The translations under genes and the position numbers were made by a program. A stretch of DNA of 32,759 nucleotides from Bacteroidaceae bacterium (GTDB lineage: Bacteria > Bacteroidota > Bacteroidia > Bacteroidales > Bacteroidaceae): assembly GCA_017615245.1 (NCBI GenBank), contig JAGAAL010000048.1:1-32759 (forward strand), written 5' to 3'. The notes beneath the pieces are model-generated. The model saw only the letters and a list, made by a program, of their open reading frames with translations, was not told where the DNA came from and did no database searches. Positions within the stretch are counted from its first letter, which is position 1. Each line of letters begins with the position of its first letter. Shown one piece after another: positions 7,921 through 16,594 of the stretch.

Positions 7921-8652
7921 ATGAAAGATTTTAAATTCAAGATAAACGGTACTGAATACGCAGCATCTGTAGAAGAGCAGGATGGCAACATGGTTCAGGT
8001 TACTGTAAACGGCAATACATATAGTGTTGAAGTTGAGCACGAGGCACCAAAGGCTGCTCCTATGGCACGTCCTGCAGCTGTCGCTGCTCCTGCTGCTGCA
8101 GCTCCTGTAACAGCTGCAAGCGCAAAAATTACCGCTCCACTCCCAGGCAACATCACTAAGATTCTCGTTTCTGTAGGTCAGAAAGTAAAGAAGGGTGACG
8201 TTGTGATGACGATGGAAGCAATGAAGATGGAGAACAACATCACGGCTGAGGCCGACGGCACCGTAAAGGCTGTTGTGGCTCAGGTAGGTCAGTCTGTCAA
8301 CCAAGGCGATGTGCTTGTAGAACTTGAAGGCGCTGCTGCTCCTGCTCCTGCTGCCGCTCCAGCACCAAAGGCAGCACCTGCTGCTCCAAAGGCTGCTCCT
8401 GCACCAGCACCAGCTCCAGCTGCTAAGCCAGCTGCTGGCGCAAAGACCGTCAACGCTCCACTTCCTGGCACCATCACAGCTGTGAAGGTAACCAACGGTC
8501 AGGCTGTAAAGAAGGGTGATGTACTCATCGTGATGGAAGCTATGAAGATGGCAAACGACATCACAGCTGAATGTGACGGAACCGTGAAGAATGTATTGGT
8601 ACAGCAAGGTGCATCGGTCAATGTAGGTGATGCACTCGTTGAGATTGCATAA
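7921..8652 (+). CDS. Biotin carboxyl carrier protein with two tandem biotinyl domains
   Basis: Carries the carboxyl group from the carboxyltransferase to the sodium-pump beta subunit. Domain order in 243 residues: a small N-terminal segment (1-42), an Ala/Pro linker, biotinyl domain 1 (about 68-136) with EAMKM and biotin Lys102, an Ala/Pro/Lys linker (138-175), and biotinyl domain 2 (about 176-243) with EAMKM and Lys209. Both domains show the flanking KKGDV and the C-terminal G-Q/A-S-V-N-x-G-D hairpin. The usual carrier in this operon type has one biotinyl domain, so this is a duplicated version. The two copies differ at many positions, so the duplication is not very recent or was followed by divergence. 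Biotin protein ligase must be encoded elsewhere. Confidence 0.94.
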   Translation: MKDFKFKINGTEYAASVEEQDGNMVQVTVNGNTYSVEVEHEAPKAAPMARPAAVAAPAAAAPVTAASAKITAPLPGNITKILVSVGQKVKKGDVVMTMEAMKMENNITAEADGTVKAVVAQVGQSVNQGDVLVELEGAAAPAPAAAPAPKAAPAAPKAAPAPAPAPAAKPAAGAKTVNAPLPGTITAVKVTNGQAVKKGDVLIVMEAMKMANDITAECDGTVKNVLVQQGASVNVGDALVEIA

Positions 8653-8672
8653 TCTATAAAAGGAAGTAAACA

Positions 8673-9941
8673 ATGAGAAAGATATTTTGTTTATTGTTCA
8701 TGCTGATGCTCGTGTCTGTCGGCTGCTTTGCAGAGAGTTTCAATTTCGGAGAAGCTGCAGAACAGTTTGCCAATGGCATGGGAATCGTTCAGATCTTCCA
8801 AGGCGATGGTTGGAAATATCTGGTGATGGTAGCCCTCGCCTGTTTCCTGCTCTATCTCGCCATCAAGAAGCAATACGAGCCGCTGCTCCTGTTGCCGATA
8901 GCTTTCGGTATGTTGCTCACCAACTTGCCTGGAGCCAATATGTTCCATACCGAAATGTGGAACGATGAGTTCCTCAATCCCGACAGCCCATTCTATCACA
9001 GCTATCGTCATGTATTGGCTGAGGGTGGTTTGCTCGACGTACTTTATATCGGTGTGAAGGCAGGCGTCTATCCTTGCCTTATCTTCATCGGCGTAGGTGC
9101 CATGACCGACTTCGGTCCGCTGATTGCCAATCCAAAGAGTTTCCTCCTTGGTGCTGCTGCTCAGTTGGGTATCTTCATCACTTTCATTACTGCACATGCA
9201 CTTGGATTCACCAGTACGGAAGCAGCATCCATCGGTATCATTGGTGGAGCTGACGGACCTACCTCCATCTTCCTCACGACCAAGCTGGCTCCACATCTCT
9301 TAGGTCCAATCGCCATCGCTGCCTATAGCTATATGGCACTTGTTCCTGTGATTCAGCCACCTATCATGCGTCTGCTCACAACGAAGAAGGAGCGTATGAT
9401 TGAGATGAAGCAACTCCGTACGGTTAGCAAGACCGAGAAGATTATCTTCCCAATCGCTATCACCATTGTCGTAGCCTTCATCCTGCCAGATGCAGCACCA
9501 TTGATTGGCTGCTTGATGCTGGGTAACCTTATGAAGGAATCAGGTGTCGTAGAGCGCTTGGCAAAGACGGTTCAGAACGAGTTGATGAACATCGTGGTCA
9601 TCTTCCTCGGAACTACCGTCGGTGCAACAGCAACAGCAGGTACTTTCCTCGACATCAAGACCATCAGCATTCTTTGTATGGGTATCGTTGCATTTGGTGT
9701 CGCTACCGCAGGCGGTATAATCTTCGCTAAGATTATGAACCTCTTCCTCAAGGAGAAGATTAACCCGCTGATTGGTTCTGCAGGTGTGTCAGCCGTTCCT
9801 ATGGCAGCACGTGTGAGCCAGACAGAAGGACAGAAAGCCAATCCTCGCAACTTCCTCCTCATGCACGCCATGGGACCGAACGTAGCAGGTGTGATTGGTT
9901 CAGCTGTTGCAGCAGGTATTCTCCTCAGTATGCTCGGATAG
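8673..9941 (+). CDS. mmdB: Sodium-translocating decarboxylase beta subunit (OadB/MmdB family)
   Basis: Integral membrane subunit that decarboxylates carboxybiotin and exports Na+. The 422-residue protein has a signal-like first helix (MRKIFCLLFMLMLVSVGCFA) and many further hydrophobic helices. Family motifs are IIGGADGPTSIFLTTKLAP (includes the essential Asp of the GGADGP loop), YSYMALVPVIQPPIMRLLTT and SAVPMAARVSQTEGQKANP followed by NFLLMHAMGPNVAGVIGSA. The gene starts 20 bases after the biotin carrier stop and is the last in the operon; a strong hairpin follows at 9973. All pieces of an Na+ pump are thus encoded together, with no frameshift. Confidence 0.95.
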   Translation: MRKIFCLLFMLMLVSVGCFAESFNFGEAAEQFANGMGIVQIFQGDGWKYLVMVALACFLLYLAIKKQYEPLLLLPIAFGMLLTNLPGANMFHTEMWNDEFLNPDSPFYHSYRHVLAEGGLLDVLYIGVKAGVYPCLIFIGVGAMTDFGPLIANPKSFLLGAAAQLGIFITFITAHALGFTSTEAASIGIIGGADGPTSIFLTTKLAPHLLGPIAIAAYSYMALVPVIQPPIMRLLTTKKERMIEMKQLRTVSKTEKIIFPIAITIVVAFILPDAAPLIGCLMLGNLMKESGVVERLAKTVQNELMNIVVIFLGTTVGATATAGTFLDIKTISILCMGIVAFGVATAGGIIFAKIMNLFLKEKINPLIGSAGVSAVPMAARVSQTEGQKANPRNFLLMHAMGPNVAGVIGSAVAAGILLSMLG

Positions 9942-9972
9942 AGTTGTATCCAGACCTTTATTTCTATATAAT

Positions 9973-10007
9973 AATAAGGTGTAGCTCATATTGAGTTGCA
10001 CCTTATT
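9973..10007. terminator. Hairpin terminator between the convergent decarboxylase operon and GH29 gene
   Basis: A stem of 9 perfect pairs (AATAAGGTG with CACCTTATT) continues through six more pairs, two of them G-U, to a 5-base ATATT loop. It begins 31 bases after the mmdB stop. The following T-tract is weak. Its position between converging genes suits a two-way terminator. Low-complexity 'caaaggtcaaagg' repeat fills 10041-10085. Confidence 0.75.
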
Positions 10008-10092
10008 GATTTCTACTTATTGTGAGCCTGTTTGTACTGAGCTTGTCAAAGGTCAAAGGACTAAGGTCAAAAGCCAAAAGTCTAAATTCCTG

Positions 10093-13000
10093 TCACTCCT
10101 TTATTAGGATTTTTCGATTATTCAAGATGTAGATGCCCTTAGGCAATTTACCATTTATAATGTGCCGACCACTTAGCTCATACCAACCACTTCCATTAGA
10201 GGGATATTGTATGTTCTCAATGCCGTCGGGCATGTCGTAGCGGATGAGTGTCACCTTGGAGGCACGGAACTCTTGTTGAGCGGCTCCTCCGGCAAGGTTG
10301 GCTTGAAAGCCGAGGAGTACGTCTTGGGGATGGTCGAGTTCGAAGTAGATGCCATGAAAGGTGGTGTTGTCCTTTCCAGCTTCAGCGATGGGGGCGTAGG
10401 CGATGGAGAGGGTAGGGATGTCTGCTGTGGGGAGCAGGTCGGAGGCTGCGAAGATGTAGGCTTGGTTGAGTTGGTAGTTGGCTTCGTATGCTGCTCCGAA
10501 ATAGTAATTGCCTTCCTCAAGACTCACTTTGCGATAAACGCGGGCATTGGTGAGGTCGCCTTCTATGTTATTCTGGCGGTCGTCCCATACGCCGAGGGTC
10601 AGGCAGTCATAGCCTGGGTAGCGGTCGAGTCCGTTACGGGTACCGTCACCTCCTGCGGGTATCTTGTAATTTTCAACAATCCAGTTCTTGGGCGTACCAT
10701 AGCGTGTGGTGGTGGATTGTCCGCTCTTACGTGAGAAGCTACTGGCTTGCAGTAGCTTCTCATTGGTGATATCAACTTGGGTGCGATAGGCTTCGTCGGC
10801 GGTATAAAGCAGTTTTACCTCGTCGATGCGGAATTCCTGATTGGCATTGCCTCCCTGCATGTTGGCTTGGAACACGAGAACTACATCCTGCTCGCGGTCT
10901 AGGGTGAAATTGATGCCGTAGAATTTGCCATCGTTGGCACAGCTGTTCATAGAGAGGTAAGCGATTGCTTTCTTTGTGACTTCTGAGGTGTTGACAGGCT
11001 CTGATGCTACATAGACGTAGGCTGTGCCGAGTTGATAGAGGGCGTTGAAGGTGAATCCGAAGTAGTATTGACCTGCGTTCAGATGTACCTTGCGGTAGAT
11101 GCGTGCATTGGTCATGTTCTTGCTGGTTGACGCATCCTCACCGCTCCACTTGCCCAACATCAGGTCGTTACGTCCGGGATAGTTGTCGATGCCGTTCTTG
11201 GTGCCTTTCGATGCGTCGTTCTGAGGAATGGAGAAGTTCTCTACAACCCAGTTGACGGGCTTGCCGAATCGGCTGCCCATGTCGGTTGCAGAGAAGTTGC
11301 TCTTCTCGAGCAGATAGTCGAGGGTGATGTCAGTACTTCCTACCTCATTGGGTGTCCCTGCTGGGTTAAAGCCTGTCTGACAGAACGCATCGTAAGTATC
11401 ATGTAGGCGATTGATGGCATCGTTTTGTTCTTCTTCTGAACCGTTAATCGCACTACGGGCAGCTTCGATCTGCTGGGTGAAGACGGCTACTTTTAAGGCG
11501 TTGGGTTTGCCTGTGTTGTTTGATGCAATGGCAGCAAATTCCGTGGCCTTTTGTTCGTAGATATCGATGACTTCCTGCAAGGAAAGGGTTTTGGGTGCGT
11601 TAGAGTCGAAGGTGATGCAAACCACAGGAGCAATTTCGTTAGGATGTTTGGTAGGTAGGGTGACAGTCAGTCCGTTAGTATCTTGTGTGAATGTAACCTT
11701 ACCGTGTCCCAGCAGACTTACTTCTTGCACCTTACCAGAATAGTACTTAGAAAGTTTTCCCAATGACTTGAATGTGAATTGGGTGCCTGCAGGCCAGCGC
11801 ATGATGGTGGCATAGACGGCTCCTTCCTTCTGTACATAGCGCACATCGTCAGCAGAGTAGTTGATGCCTTCGTTGAAGCCCTGTGCATTCAGCGGATTGG
11901 CGCTGTCGAAGAGCGGTCCCTCGCCATACGTCTTCCAAGGGCGTGTGCCGTAGATGCTCTCTCCGTTTATGTCCATCCATGCCTTGATACCGGCTACGAT
12001 ACGTTTCTCGTTGTTGTCGAGCGTACCATTACCACGAACAGGGATGCTGAGCAGCAGGTTTCCGTTTTTCGATACGATGTCGACCAGCATGCGGATGACC
12101 GTCTCGGCTGACTTGTACATGTTGTTGTCGCCCTCGTACTTGCTGTAATGCCAGCCGCCGATACAGGTACAGGTCTGCCAGGGTAGCTCCTGACAGCGGT
12201 CGGGAATGCCGCGTTCTACGTCCCAAAGCATAGCCTGCTTGTGCATGTCCTGCAATATCTTGCCTGTCACCACCACTTGCTGCTTGCCGTCATGCTGTGC
12301 GGCACTTCGGTTGTAGAAGTGTTGCAGGATGCTCAGACTGTACTTGTCATTTGTATTCGTGCTGGCTCCATAGAACGGCAGAACGGTATCGTCGAAGTAG
12401 AGCATGTCAGGATTGTACTTGTCGATACATTGTAGCACACGGTTCTGGAATTTCTGCATGTATTCTTTCGATGGCGGACACACTCCGTTGCCCCATCCCC
12501 ATTGGGTGTGTATAGTACCCCAATCGCTCCAGTTAGCGCTATGTGCATGGTTCTGCGCATAGAGTTCCTGTGGGTCATAGCCGTGCCACCAGTACTTGAA
12601 CGAACCGTCGGCATTGGTTGCCATTCCATCCTCTTTCGTCATATGCACGTCGTAGGCATCTCCCACTTCGAAGAAGGTCCATGCGTGTGCTCCATGCATC
12701 GAAACACCCAGTTTCAGACCGTGACGCCGACAGGCTTCAGCCCATCCGCCTACGATGTCCTTCAAGGGACCTATACGTGTAGAGTTCCATTCTTGGTAAG
12801 GGCTGTCCCAGCAGTCGAAGTTGTCGTGGTGCTGACCCATCGCCATGAAATACTTTGCACCAGCATCGGCATAAAGCTGAATAAGTGCTTCAGGGTCCCA
12901 CTTGTCAGCTTTCCAATGGTCACATAGGTCTTTATAACCCATTGTTTTGCTTGGAGGTGTGCCGAAAATGTTCTTGAAGGTGTTCCACTGGCTACTATTC

Positions 13001-13254
13001 GGTCCGTACATGCTTCGGGCATACCAGTCGCCGTCTTCTGCCTCACACTGGGGGTCCCAATGTGCCCAGATGCCGAACTTGGCATTACGGAACCATTCAG
13101 GACATTCCCATGCTGACAGACTCTGCCAGTTGGCGGTAAATTGTCCGGTTGCTACTTGCACATTGTCAGTCTGTGCATAGAGAAGCCCCCCTCCGACTCC
13201 CCCGAGGAGGAGTGACGAAAAGGCAAAAATATGCAAAAAAACTCTTTGTTTCAT
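10093..13254 (-). CDS. Secreted GH29 alpha-L-fucosidase-like glycosidase with tandem C-terminal domains
   Basis: A 1053-residue secreted protein. The signal peptide (1-28, ends LLYAQ) is followed by the GH29 catalytic domain (about 45-440): WFRNAKFGIWAHWD, GQHHDNFDCWDS (140-151), and the nucleophile region PDMLYFDDTVLPF with D288 the likely nucleophile. GH29 enzymes remove alpha-L-fucose with retention. After a helical FIVAR-like stretch (about 570-635) come two copies of a domain of about 180 residues (641-820 and 826-1000), recognised by G-x-P-x-N-W-x-V-E-N and Y-P-G; they resemble accessory domains of Bacteroidales glycosidases. The C-terminus has the shared tail LSGRHIINGKLPKGIYIL. Part of the signal peptide is encoded by a GC-rich interspersed element. 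Substrate is uncertain; no SusCD pair is present nearby. Confidence 0.85.
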   Translation of the reverse strand: MKQRVFLHIFAFSSLLLGGVGGGLLYAQTDNVQVATGQFTANWQSLSAWECPEWFRNAKFGIWAHWDPQCEAEDGDWYARSMYGPNSSQWNTFKNIFGTPPSKTMGYKDLCDHWKADKWDPEALIQLYADAGAKYFMAMGQHHDNFDCWDSPYQEWNSTRIGPLKDIVGGWAEACRRHGLKLGVSMHGAHAWTFFEVGDAYDVHMTKEDGMATNADGSFKYWWHGYDPQELYAQNHAHSANWSDWGTIHTQWGWGNGVCPPSKEYMQKFQNRVLQCIDKYNPDMLYFDDTVLPFYGASTNTNDKYSLSILQHFYNRSAAQHDGKQQVVVTGKILQDMHKQAMLWDVERGIPDRCQELPWQTCTCIGGWHYSKYEGDNNMYKSAETVIRMLVDIVSKNGNLLLSIPVRGNGTLDNNEKRIVAGIKAWMDINGESIYGTRPWKTYGEGPLFDSANPLNAQGFNEGINYSADDVRYVQKEGAVYATIMRWPAGTQFTFKSLGKLSKYYSGKVQEVSLLGHGKVTFTQDTNGLTVTLPTKHPNEIAPVVCITFDSNAPKTLSLQEVIDIYEQKATEFAAIASNNTGKPNALKVAVFTQQIEAARSAINGSEEEQNDAINRLHDTYDAFCQTGFNPAGTPNEVGSTDITLDYLLEKSNFSATDMGSRFGKPVNWVVENFSIPQNDASKGTKNGIDNYPGRNDLMLGKWSGEDASTSKNMTNARIYRKVHLNAGQYYFGFTFNALYQLGTAYVYVASEPVNTSEVTKKAIAYLSMNSCANDGKFYGINFTLDREQDVVLVFQANMQGGNANQEFRIDEVKLLYTADEAYRTQVDITNEKLLQASSFSRKSGQSTTTRYGTPKNWIVENYKIPAGGDGTRNGLDRYPGYDCLTLGVWDDRQNNIEGDLTNARVYRKVSLEEGNYYFGAAYEANYQLNQAYIFAASDLLPTADIPTLSIAYAPIAEAGKDNTTFHGIYFELDHPQDVLLGFQANLAGGAAQQEFRASKVTLIRYDMPDGIENIQYPSNGSGWYELSGRHIINGKLPKGIYILNNRKILIKE
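13184..13212 (-). repeat. GC-rich interspersed element, copy 2, inside the GH29 signal peptide
   Basis: The element (core CTCCGACTCCCCCGAGGAGG on plus) lies in frame and encodes residues 15-24, the LLLGGVGGGL stretch of the signal peptide. Copy 5 in the GH30 gene does the same. Confidence 0.7.
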
Positions 13255-13275
13255 ATGTTATTTCGTTTAATTGTT
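13255..13275 (-). promoter_or_regulatory. Short 5' leader shared with the esterase gene
   Basis: The 21 bases before the GH29 start codon match the 21 bases before the esterase start (24005-24025) at 20 positions; the common word on minus is AACAATTAAACGAAATAAC. In both cases 'taaagtctagc' low-complexity repeat follows upstream. The role is unknown: a translation-enhancing leader or a copied segment. Confidence 0.45.
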
Positions 13276-13332
13276 AATGTCTACTTGTGGTGAGTCTGCC
13301 GAACTAAAGTCTAGCGTCTAAAGTCTAATGTC

Positions 13333-16300
13333 TTACTTTACCCACACCTTTTTCCCGTCAATGATATATACTCCCTTCTTGAGCGACATTTGAGAAGATG
13401 ATACACGTCTGCCACTCAAATCGAAAATGGTTTCGCCAGTCTCTGATACTTCTTTGTTGACTTCTACGATACCGGTTGTGAGCGTTGTAATCTGCGCAGC
13501 CGATAGGAATGCCCAATGTTGCGTGGTGGCTGTGTCGTAGAAGTTGAGTTGAGGAGCCGAGATGCTGGGGCTGGTTGCTGATACCGTCGATAGTACCTCC
13601 GGAGATTCCACCCGATTGCCTCGTGCCATCCAATATGGTTTGATGGTCAGCGTTGTGTCTTCCGTTTCGATGGTCATCATCTGGCGTGAAGGCATCAAAT
13701 GTATGTCTTCTGCCTCGGTGAGCGTGCTTACTTCGCGTGTTGTGAAAGTTCCTGAGCGGAAGGTGAGATAATACCCTGTCTGAACATTCTTGATGTGATA
13801 GAAACCTGTCTTCGGTTCGTAGTTCACATACCAAGCGTAAGCGTCATTGTCGACCAGTTCGTTCAAGTCAATTGGTTTGTAGCTCACCCTGCCTGTCGAC
13901 AGTACTGTGAGGAATCGAGCAGCTGTTCCGTATTGTTCGTTGGTGAGATAGTATTTCTCTCCTTCCTTGCAGTCGAACGAGTAGAAGGGGCATGCTCCGT
14001 CGCCAACTGCTGGCATACCGTCCTCGTACATACCTTGATAGAAAGCCGCCTGACGTAGCAGGTCGATTGGTGCCGTGACACCGCTCAGTCCGTAGCATAC
14101 ATGTACGCGGTCGCCGTCAGCCACCGTATGGTTTCCACCGCTGGCGAATGTTCCGTCGTCGTTATACACGTCGGGTTGGTTTTCGAAGAAGGCAAACACA
14201 CGGTTGGCTCGTTCGCCTGTCCAGTACATCGTGGGGTGGAGCGGGCTGTCCCAACTAGTGTATCGCCAGTGTTGTCCCACACCGATGCCGTGTCCCATCT
14301 CGTGCATCACCGTGCCAGGATTCTGAGCGAAAGCCGCACCAATGGTAATCCATCCTCCATAGCTGCCATGAGCACCGTCGTCACCTGGGTCGTAGTTCAC
14401 GCTTGGGCGGTATCCACGAATGCTGGTCCATGTATTCAGGTAGCTGACAGCTGTCTTGCAGGCGTTGTCGATGCGCTCATTGGTGGCTTCGTCGCCTGCC
14501 ATGTTGTAGGAATATTTTACGTCTGCTTCGGGAAGGGTGATGATACGTACTACCTCGCCATAACCGATAGCATACTTCTTTGTAATGGCGTATGCACGGA
14601 CGTAATAGGTGGTTGAGGGCAGCAGGTCAGGAATAAGATATATCTTTCCGTTGAAGTCGTAGGATGTCGTGCTTCTGTTGTCGAGAACGGTAGGCTCGGG
14701 GTGTGTGCTCCAGCAGAAACCTCGTTCCAACAGATTGCTGACGTTCACCGTCAGGCGCCCCACGGCTGCCTTGCAACCATAGATCACTTCGGGATAAGTG
14801 GTCACGACAGGTACTGTGCCCGATGCGTTTGCCAAGCGGAAGACGAAGAGTGCCCGCTGTACGACGGCTGTAGCATCCGTGAGAGCTTCGCCCGTTGTGT
14901 ACAGATTGTCATAGGTCGCTTGGGCCTCTGCGATAGCCTGTTCGAAAGCGGTACGTTCATTCGCGTTCTCAGTTCCGTCAAGTACCTCCTGTGCCCCTGC
15001 AATAGCAGCAGCCAGTTGTTCATAAGCAGCGATGCTGACTTTTGCTTCAGCAATGGCCTGCCCCAAAGCCGAAGCCACAGCCGTCAAGTCTTGCTCAGCC
15101 GTATAGGCTTTTGCATTTTCTAGGGCTTGGGTCAGCATGGATAGTATGTCGGCATTCATGTGTTTGTCTACCAGCCCTTCTGCTTCCTCGATGCGGGTGG
15201 CCAGCTGAGCTGTATTAGCCTCTTCGGAAGCACCAAGGAATAGGAGTTGGAAATTGTCGACTGCAATCCAGTTGCCCTTGGCATTCTTGGCTTCGAAACC
15301 GATTTCCGCCTCACCTGTAATGCAGGTGAAGTCCACGCGGTACAGGGCAGCCTTGTGGACGGTCCTCTTTTTATCGTTAGCGTAGATCCATGCACCCGTC
15401 TGGTTGGTTGTAGGCGAGTCTTCCTGAATGTTCTGGGCAACTGCGGTCAGGCGATAGTTACCAATAGGCAGTCCTGTAATACGTTGCCGCACACTACCGT
15501 CACCCACAGCGTTTCCTTGCCATGTCCAGCCCTCTACATAAGTGGAACCGGCTTTCTGACTGAAAGAATTGTTGGTCTGCGTATTCATTCCCACAACCGT
15601 CCAGCCCTTTGTGCCGCTATCTTCGAAACTGGGGTTCACGATGGCATAGGTCATATCAAAGGGATTCTTATCGGAAGCCATACTGAGTTTGTATGCTTTA
15701 ATGGCATCCTTGAGCCGAACCATCGCCTCCACCAGTCCTTCTGTCTGTTGGCTGCCTACATAGGATGTCAATGCTGCTTTTGCTTCGTCCAATTCTGTCT
15801 GTTGAGGTGACGACAAGTGTTGGTCCTCCTTTTCTGCCTCAGAAATCAATAGGTCGATATATGGTTGCAGCGAATCAGCCACTACCGTATAGCTCAGCCG
15901 GAAATTATCCACGGCTATCCAGTTACCTGTGGCACCTTCGAGCAACACGCCCAATGTCAGCGTGCCGTCACCAACCGTTGTGGTTACCTCGTATTCTCCG
16001 TCCACTTCAATTGTCGTGCGGCAGTTGTTGGCAAACAGATAAGCACCTGTCTGTTTCGCGTTTGGTGTATCTTCCTGGATATGATGACCTACAGCAGTCA
16101 CCGTGTACACCCCGTATGGAATGCCTTCAATGGTTTGTCGCAGGTAGGTATCCGACAGCTTACTGCCGCGTCCAGTCCAATTCTCGGCATACGTCGTGCC
16201 GTGTTTCAGTTTAAAGGACGAATTCGTCTGCGGCCCGATGCCAATAGTTTTCCATCCCTGAATGCCCTCCTCTTCGAAGTCAGGGTTCACAATTAAATGA

Positions 16301-16374
16301 GTCACGTCAGTCTGTGCCATGACTGATGCCGTATAAGTGAATACGGCTACCAATGGTATAAGTAATCTATTCAT
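13333..16374 (-). CDS. Secreted multidomain zinc-metallopeptidase-like protein
   Basis: 1013 residues with a signal peptide (MNRLLIPLVAVFTYTASVMA). Two related carbohydrate-binding-like beta-sandwich domains follow at about 25-165 and 240-385; both contain NPDFEE/NPSFED, G-W-x-x-x-G, Q-T-G-A and GNWIAVDNF. Helical FIVAR-like segments lie at 170-240 and 385-540, then an Fn3-like domain at about 545-640. The catalytic part has VMHEMGHGIGVGQHW (HEMGH at 691-695), a gluzincin/metzincin-like zinc site with E692 as candidate base. A ricin-like trefoil region (about 785-965; KYYLTNEQYG, FYHIKNVQTGYYLTF) and the tail LSGRR..KKGVYIIDGKK end the protein. The family is not one I can name. A role in degrading glycosylated or surface proteins is an inference from the lectin-like domains and the zinc site. 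Confidence 0.7.
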   Translation of the reverse strand: MNRLLIPLVAVFTYTASVMAQTDVTHLIVNPDFEEEGIQGWKTIGIGPQTNSSFKLKHGTTYAENWTGRGSKLSDTYLRQTIEGIPYGVYTVTAVGHHIQEDTPNAKQTGAYLFANNCRTTIEVDGEYEVTTTVGDGTLTLGVLLEGATGNWIAVDNFRLSYTVVADSLQPYIDLLISEAEKEDQHLSSPQQTELDEAKAALTSYVGSQQTEGLVEAMVRLKDAIKAYKLSMASDKNPFDMTYAIVNPSFEDSGTKGWTVVGMNTQTNNSFSQKAGSTYVEGWTWQGNAVGDGSVRQRITGLPIGNYRLTAVAQNIQEDSPTTNQTGAWIYANDKKRTVHKAALYRVDFTCITGEAEIGFEAKNAKGNWIAVDNFQLLFLGASEEANTAQLATRIEEAEGLVDKHMNADILSMLTQALENAKAYTAEQDLTAVASALGQAIAEAKVSIAAYEQLAAAIAGAQEVLDGTENANERTAFEQAIAEAQATYDNLYTTGEALTDATAVVQRALFVFRLANASGTVPVVTTYPEVIYGCKAAVGRLTVNVSNLLERGFCWSTHPEPTVLDNRSTTSYDFNGKIYLIPDLLPSTTYYVRAYAITKKYAIGYGEVVRIITLPEADVKYSYNMAGDEATNERIDNACKTAVSYLNTWTSIRGYRPSVNYDPGDDGAHGSYGGWITIGAAFAQNPGTVMHEMGHGIGVGQHWRYTSWDSPLHPTMYWTGERANRVFAFFENQPDVYNDDGTFASGGNHTVADGDRVHVCYGLSGVTAPIDLLRQAAFYQGMYEDGMPAVGDGACPFYSFDCKEGEKYYLTNEQYGTAARFLTVLSTGRVSYKPIDLNELVDNDAYAWYVNYEPKTGFYHIKNVQTGYYLTFRSGTFTTREVSTLTEAEDIHLMPSRQMMTIETEDTTLTIKPYWMARGNRVESPEVLSTVSATSPSISAPQLNFYDTATTQHWAFLSAAQITTLTTGIVEVNKEVSETGETIFDLSGRRVSSSQMSLKKGVYIIDGKKVWVK

Positions 16375-16394
16375 AGTTTGTTAATAAATAGTTC

Positions 16395-16419
16395 CCCCCT
16401 GCCTTTTATGGGCAGGGGG
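16395..16419. other. Strong GC hairpin upstream of the metallopeptidase gene
   Basis: CCCCCTGCC pairs perfectly with GGCAGGGGG around a 7-base loop. It lies 20-45 bases before the metallopeptidase start and 22 bases after the small peptide gene (minus direction). No T-run follows on minus, so it is more likely an RNA-stabilising or expression-setting stem between cotranscribed genes than a full terminator. It resembles the GC-rich element family but lacks the CTCCGAC part. Confidence 0.55.
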
Positions 16420-16441
16420 TAATAATTAGATAGAAGAAATA

Positions 16442-16594
16442 CTAAAACTCTTCTTCTTCTTCTTCGAAATCATCGAACGGATCACGGCTGAGTCCTGGCT
16501 CAGTGCCTGAACCTCCAAGCTCAGTACTTATGCAGAGTATGCCGGTTGTCTTTATTTCGATAACGTTACAGGTTGGTTTGATATATGTTTTCAT
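16442..16594 (-). CDS. 50-residue acidic peptide of unknown function
   Basis: Start ATG at 16594 overlaps the stop of the preceding giant gene as ATGA. A near-consensus Shine-Dalgarno AAAGGAGG lies 7 bases upstream, inside the last codons of that gene. The 50-residue product starts MKTYIKPTCNVIEIKTTGIL, continues CISTELGGSGTEPG and ends DPFDDFEEEEEEF. It has a basic/hydrophobic first half, a Gly-Gly at 27-28, two Cys (9, 21) and a strongly acidic end. It has no signal peptide or membrane segment. I recall short Bacteroidales proteins with the same K-P-x-x-x-V-x-x-I pattern but cannot assign a function. A secreted or modified peptide cut after Gly-Gly is one possibility; a chaperone-like or regulatory partner of its neighbours is another. 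Confidence 0.7.
   Translation of the reverse strand: MKTYIKPTCNVIEIKTTGILCISTELGGSGTEPGLSRDPFDDFEEEEEEF

Noticed and set aside
7903-8673. 256-residue frame on minus opposite the biotin carrier
   Set aside because: Produced by the Ala/Pro-rich repeats read backwards (Ser/Cys/Trp-rich); no motif, and the plus-strand gene is certain.
10041-10085. Small gene between mmdB and the GH29 gene
   Set aside because: Only low-complexity caaaggtcaaagg-like repeat and the hairpin are present; no start codon with a plausible frame.
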